Shown: positions 53,920 through 58,385 of the stretch, in pieces
Layout of the letters: each line of letters opens with the position of its first letter
Position numbering within the stretch: position 1 is the first letter of the stretch
NCBI GenBank assembly: GCA_032718475.1
Contig: JAUCBJ010007168.1
Span: 64,001-122,385, forward strand
DNA from: Nemertoderma westbladi
Taxonomy: Eukaryota > Xenacoelomorpha > Nemertodermatida > Nemertodermatidae
DNA length: 58,385 bases
Reading direction: 5' to 3'
Notes under the pieces: model-generated
Told to the model about the DNA's origin: nothing
The model's database searches: none
Seen by the model: only the letters and a program-made list of their open reading frames with translations
Position numbers and translations under genes: made by a program

Positions 53920-56100
53920 TTTAAACAAAAAATTAAGTAAAATATACAAAGGGTTATATTATTTCCTGAATATTAGAAATATATCTAACAGCTTTGTATA
54001 TAGCCAATTATTTAAAAATTAAATGGCCTTCAATTTCTTCGCACAGAACTAAACGATTTCAAAACGAAGGCAAAACGCACTTCTTCATCTTAGCCTTTCC
54101 ACCGTAGTAACTCAATACCGACCACGCGGCTTTAAACTTTATTAATAATTTTATTATTATTAGGCAAGGCGCTTTAGAAATATTTGCTTTATTATAACCT
54201 TATTATATTATTATGCCTATCTCTGCTGTTTTACGACGAAATTCAGATTGTGATATTTGGAATCCTTGCATGGCCAGCTTTCCGTCAATATCAACAAATC
54301 ACTATAAGGTTGAAGAATAACTGCGCTGTAACTGGCGCAATACCGACGGAGACATTTTTTTAAACGCTTGTAGCTAAAGAATGAAAGCGAAAATAAAAAT
54401 TCTGGCTCACCCAGTCAGTGGTCGGGAGGTGGAACTATCTCTGTTTCAAATTTCATGCAATCTCATTAAGATTTGTAGAAAAATTTGGGGGGGGGGGGGG
54501 CATGTACCTGAATAACGACACTATATTCCAGGGCATGGTGTAGATACGTAGTTTTTAAATCAGTTTAACGTATTGTAATCATCATTTTTTAAATATTAAA
54601 AATCAAAGTTGGTTATTAATACTTATTAATTATTTTCATATTTTCTTATAGAGGCTATTTGGCCTTCCATACAGTGGTTGGCCATGACAAAATACCAATA
54701 TTATCATTTAACACCAATTGACAGTCATTTTAAAAAAAGGTTCATGGGGGTATACCCCCCCCCCCCCCCCCCCCCCCCCTTAATCTAAAGTCACAGAAGT
54801 GTTTACATTGGTTGTTGAGTATATGGAGTTATGAATGTGATTAATAGTCAATGCTGCTTGTCCATATTAATGCACCCCTTGCAACTATATAAGTGGTATA
54901 ACTATTGTTGACATAATAGTATAACATTTTTTTAATTGTTGTAAGTCACTTTATTTGTCAAATTAGTCAACAAGAACACATTTTTTGTCAACAACAAGTG
55001 TAATGCTTGAATTTAAGTTCAAAGAAATTTCCATGACGTTTATAATAAATATTGCATTTAAATAGATAGCGCTGATGGTAACCACACAGGTTATTTAATA
55101 ATATTCTAGAATATTTTAATATCATACTAGTGCCTATATTACCTATTTAGCTATTTCTCTTTATAAACCGGAATTTCACTATGGAAGAAGCTTCGATGGA
55201 AGAAACGGAAGCTTCGGTGGAAGAAGTTTTTTTTTTCAAAGAGTGACTTTCAACAAACAAAACGACGGAAGCATTGGCAAAAAGTAACATTTTTTGTCTT
55301 GCTTTTTTATTTGTCTCGATAAGCTAGTCAAATAATAACCCTCGACAAAAAAAAGTCAAATTTTTTTGCCACCAAGTAAATAATTATTCTGGTACTTGTG
55401 TGTATTTTTTAATTGCAGTAAAAGCTTAGGGATAATGAGCCTGTTTCAAAAGCCGATTTGGTAACGTTGGAAAATTCGCAACTTTGGACAGCACTAGCTC
55501 AAGCAGATGTGACTTAAATCAAACAAAGTTTGTGCTAGGAATAATACTGTAGCTAGGAATAATATGCTAGAATAATTAGTTCAACTAGGCTGACCTATTG
55601 TGTATATCTTCTTTTTTATAAGAGCCATGTTTATATGAGCACAATTAATTGTCGCTTTTGTTCTTCACGGTAACGCTTTTGTTTTTCAGCGTTTGTTAAC
55701 GCCATACTGTATTAATACCGGTAGCTGAAGTGTAGGCCTACAGTGTGTACCTATGGGAAGTATGAAGTACAGAAGGGCAGTGATTTTTTATGTCATTTTA
55801 TTTGACTTTTTTTGTCATCTTTTTTTTACGAATTATGCATAATGACTTTTGTTGTCCATTTAATGACTTTTATTGTCATTTTAATGACTTTTTATGTATG
55901 TATTTCTTCAAACTGTCAGACTGGTGATTTCTGGACTGTCAGATCGTTGATTTCACTATGCCTGTGCCAAAACATTCCATGATTCCATGATTTATAGACT
56001 ATGAGATAGAATTCCATATGCGCCTGTGGTAAAAAGACTCTATATTTAATAGTTTGTGGTTGTTGTCGATAATCGATTACCACATGACGTAGCAAAACAC
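53920..56100. other. AT-rich stretch without a supported gene
   Basis: Contains a G-run (54488-54500), a C-run of about 22 (54758-54779), a small GAAGCTTCG(A/G)TGGAAGAA duplication at 55188-55225, and repeated TTTTATGTCATTTTAATGAC-like text at 55785-55900. No coding feature holds up on either strand. Confidence 0.4.
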
Positions 56101-56109
56101 TCATTTTAT

Positions 56110-56715
56110 AGCCAAAAACAATTACCAATTGATGGAAAGGAGCAGGTTAAGGCCGAGTTTTCTAACCAAAACAATAAACAGTCACTTTACCAAATCAGGG
56201 AAAGGAGCAGGTTACAGAGACGGGATTTTCTAACCAAAACAATAAACGATCACTTAACTAATTGAGGGAAAGGAGCAGGTTACAGAGGCGGGATTTTCTA
56301 ACCAAAACAAAAAACGATCACTTAACTTATTGAGGGAAAGGAGCAGGTTACAGAGGCGGGATTTTCTAACCAAAACAATAAACGATCATTTAACAAATTG
56401 ACGGAAAGGAGCAGGTTACAGAGACGGGATTTTCTAACCAAAACAATAAACGATAACATTACCAATTGAGAGAAAGGAGCAGGTTACAGAGACGGGATTT
56501 TCTAACCAAAACAATAAACGATAACATTACCAATTGAGAGAAAGGAGCAGGTTACAGAGGCGGGATTTTCTAACCAAAACAATAAACGATAACATTACCA
56601 ATTGAGGGAAAGGAGCAGGTTACAGAGGCGGGATTATCTAACCAAAACAATAAACGATCATTTAGCTAATTGAGGGAAAGGGGCAGATTACAGAGGCGGG
56701 ATTTTCTAACCAAAC
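56110..56715. repeat. 68-bp minisatellite
   Basis: About nine units contain GGAGCAGGTTACAGAGGCGG and ATTTTCTAACCAAAACAATA. GGAGCAGG starts at 56139, 56204, 56272 and 56340, giving a period of 65-68 bp. It overlaps the 3' end of the minus-strand ORF at 56666-56965. Confidence 0.92.
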
Positions 56716-56965
56716 TGTCAACGTCTGAGAATGTACGAATCCGTATATACCCTTTATTGGACGAACCTCTTGGCCGTCCGATCCTTTGGGCTAAAAACGG
56801 GTCGTTGTTTTCGCTATCATTGTGACTACCGGTATCAAACGGTAACGGGGTATAACATGTATAAGTAGTTTTTTCGAGTACGGATGAGTTTATGAACTGA
56901 TCTGTGCTGTTGGAAGTAGTGGTGCCGCTATCCGTAACACTACTCAGACAGTAGTCATGATCCAT
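56666..56965 (-). CDS. Unknown 99-aa protein with AT-hook-like motif
   Basis: ATG at 56965 opens a Ser/Thr/Asp-rich N-terminus (MDHDYCLSSVTDSGTTTSNS) followed by FLAQRIGRPRGSSNKGYIRI. GRPRGSSNKG resembles an AT-hook, a short minor-groove DNA-binding motif. The last roughly 15 codons read into the 68-bp minisatellite, so the natural end is probably an exon junction or has been replaced. It lies about 330 bp inside an LTR of the element 2 family (57297), in the position where a 5' ORF of that element would start, but it does not resemble the Gag N-terminus of elements 1 or 2. Confidence 0.4.
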   Translation of the reverse strand: MDHDYCLSSVTDSGTTTSNSTDQFINSSVLEKTTYTCYTPLPFDTGSHNDSENNDPFLAQRIGRPRGSSNKGYIRIRTFSDVDSLVRKSRLCNLPLSLN

Positions 56966-57296
56966 TATTGATTATAAAAATATTACAGTAATAGGCCTAA
57001 ATTATGTGAAAGATATTATTCTCCTATCAATTATTTAAAATTTATTAACACAACCGGTAGGCCAGTAGGCCTACCATTACCGTATTTAAATGGTAGGCTA
57101 CACAGTAGGCCTATAGCAGTACCAGTGCCGGTACCGGTACTAAAATACAGAATAACATTAGACTTTTGGATGACATAAAAAATAAAAAAAAAATGACAAA
57201 AAAAGGATAAAAACGGACAATAAAAATTATTGCGGTACAGAAGTAGGCGAATCAATAAAACCTCTACCGGTAAAGTTATTTTAACCAAAGACATGG

Positions 57297-58385
57297 TGTT
57301 CGCGCTTTTGAAGACCTTTAGCAGTTTAACCTGCCAAAATTTATATGTCTTTTAGTTAATTAAAACACCTTTAGCATACGACAATATTTTATGCTAATAA
57401 ACAAAACATTAACCGAAGCCAGCCCATGCGCGATCATTCACCCGATGGATCTACACCCGGGAGGCTGAATTCGGCTGCTTAAATTTTATTATTGCAGTGT
57501 AAGGTTGCAGTGTAAACCTACTGTATTATTCGATTGATCGTTAATAATTAATTTCTGACAGATATTATTGGCTTTCGGGAAATATTAACAGTTCCTTTAG
57601 GACGTGGCGCTCTATCTATTTAAACAAAACTAGGACTTATACTAAACGCAACGATACTGCTTATGATTAAAGTATAAGGCGCATTCTTTAGGAAATGCTT
57701 TGTTACCAATCACAATCATGCACACTATTCTGCCGACCGTCAGTAAATTTGATCACACATAAAGAGAGCAGCAATTGACTCATGTAGGGTCTGCTAAATA
57801 ACATTAGATTCAATACACATCACATTGATATAAATCGCAATTGTTATATATAGCCTGTCTCTCTAACCTGTAGTGTATCAAGAAAATTGGGAATTTTGGG
57901 TGATTTATCCGTATTCTCCAAAGGGCAATAATTCATCAACAAATAGATACAATTAATAACTGACGGTAAATAACAGTACAAACAATATAATTAATAAGTA
58001 AAGTTCGGAAGAATAATATGATTACCAGTGAGTTAGTTAGATAGGTCGGATAACAGTTATACTTTCGATAATTTAAGCAGTTTTACTAGAGTTCTTCCCA
58101 AAAGCCGGTGTTATGGCGAAAAATGGGAACACAACAACAGAATCATATAAAGAATCATATGACTACATAACTATACGAGGATACCAACTACCCTTATTCC
58201 CCGAAGCTCCCGTCCAACACAGAGGATGAGCATACAGATTAGGAAATTCAGTTCAGTAGCTCTGGGATAGGTCAAAATCAACGCCCACTCAAATTCTATT
58301 GGCCGATACGGACAGCAGGGCTGAGGCAACCTCCCTAAGCTGGTTGGCCGATCGAACAGAACCCAGATACCTTCGTACAGCCCAT
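57297..58385 (-). repeat. Second copy of the element 2 LTR, cut by window end
   Basis: It starts TGTTCGCGCTTTTGAAGACC, like 32317, and stays alignable with 32317-33330 through GATTATTCGATTGATCGTTA, GGACGTGGCGCTCTA and GCGCATTCTTTAGGAAATGC. Identity is roughly three quarters by eye. The U3 repeats and terminus lie beyond the window. Whether it is a solo LTR or the end of a full element cannot be told. Confidence 0.8.

Overview
This is eukaryotic, almost certainly animal, DNA. It is AT-rich and dominated by transposable elements: two BEL/Pao LTR retrotransposons, at least two kinds of non-LTR retrotransposon (LINE), a Ty3/Gypsy scrap, a tRNA-derived SINE, hAT-like and foldback MITEs, and several minisatellites. 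There are no operons, CRISPR arrays or bacterial signals. BEL/Pao elements with DUF1759 and DUF1758 domains plus a type II membrane fibrinogen-domain protein suggest a marine invertebrate, possibly a tunicate or other invertebrate deuterostome. The species is an inference and cannot be fixed from the sequence.

Layout. 0-0.8 kb: a diverged 163-bp tandem repeat. 0.8-8.5 kb: minus-strand BEL/Pao element 1, with a 1733-codon uninterrupted gag-protease-RT frame truncated inside RT, a leader, and LTR promoter and polyA signals. 8.5-11.6 kb: a tRNA-like sequence, hairpins, AT-rich repeats and a 1.48-kb foldback element with TA flanks. 11.6-12.7 kb: a minus-strand gene for a type II transmembrane fibrinogen-related protein, the clearest host gene, broken by two small frameshifts. 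13.4-14.3 kb: a MITE with a perfect 8-bp duplication and a Gypsy pol relic. 14.8-34.3 kb: a LINE copy split by a 15.5-kb LTR element (18043-33563). 34.9-35.1 kb: a small possible secreted peptide. 36.1-39.5 kb: a second LINE copy that preserves the empty site. 40.4-46.4 kb: a family of elements ending in an AGTTCCGTA-type inverted repeat, one carrying a 2.2-kb minisatellite. 45-49.5 kb: a plus-strand LINE interrupted by a hAT-like MITE. 49.8-50.2 kb: an unknown 130-aa ORF. 50.4-53.9 kb: snapback repeats, LINE crumbs and a SINE. 56.1-58.4 kb: a 68-bp minisatellite, a 99-aa ORF and a further copy of the LTR, cut by the window edge.

The most notable structure is the 15.5-kb LTR element. It is bounded by TG...CA ends and a 5-bp GCCAA duplication, and its uninterrupted target site is readable at 37882-37886. 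It carries BEL/Pao gag and pol and, between pol and the 3' terminus, an unrecognised reading frame of about 400 codons that runs into the last 35 bp of the LTR. Its two ends are asymmetric: a full 1247-bp LTR on one side and only 35 bp of LTR on the other.

Most coding sequence here belongs to mobile elements and is damaged. The host-type candidates are the fibrinogen-domain gene, the small secreted peptide, and the two short unknown ORFs at 49.8 and 56.7 kb.
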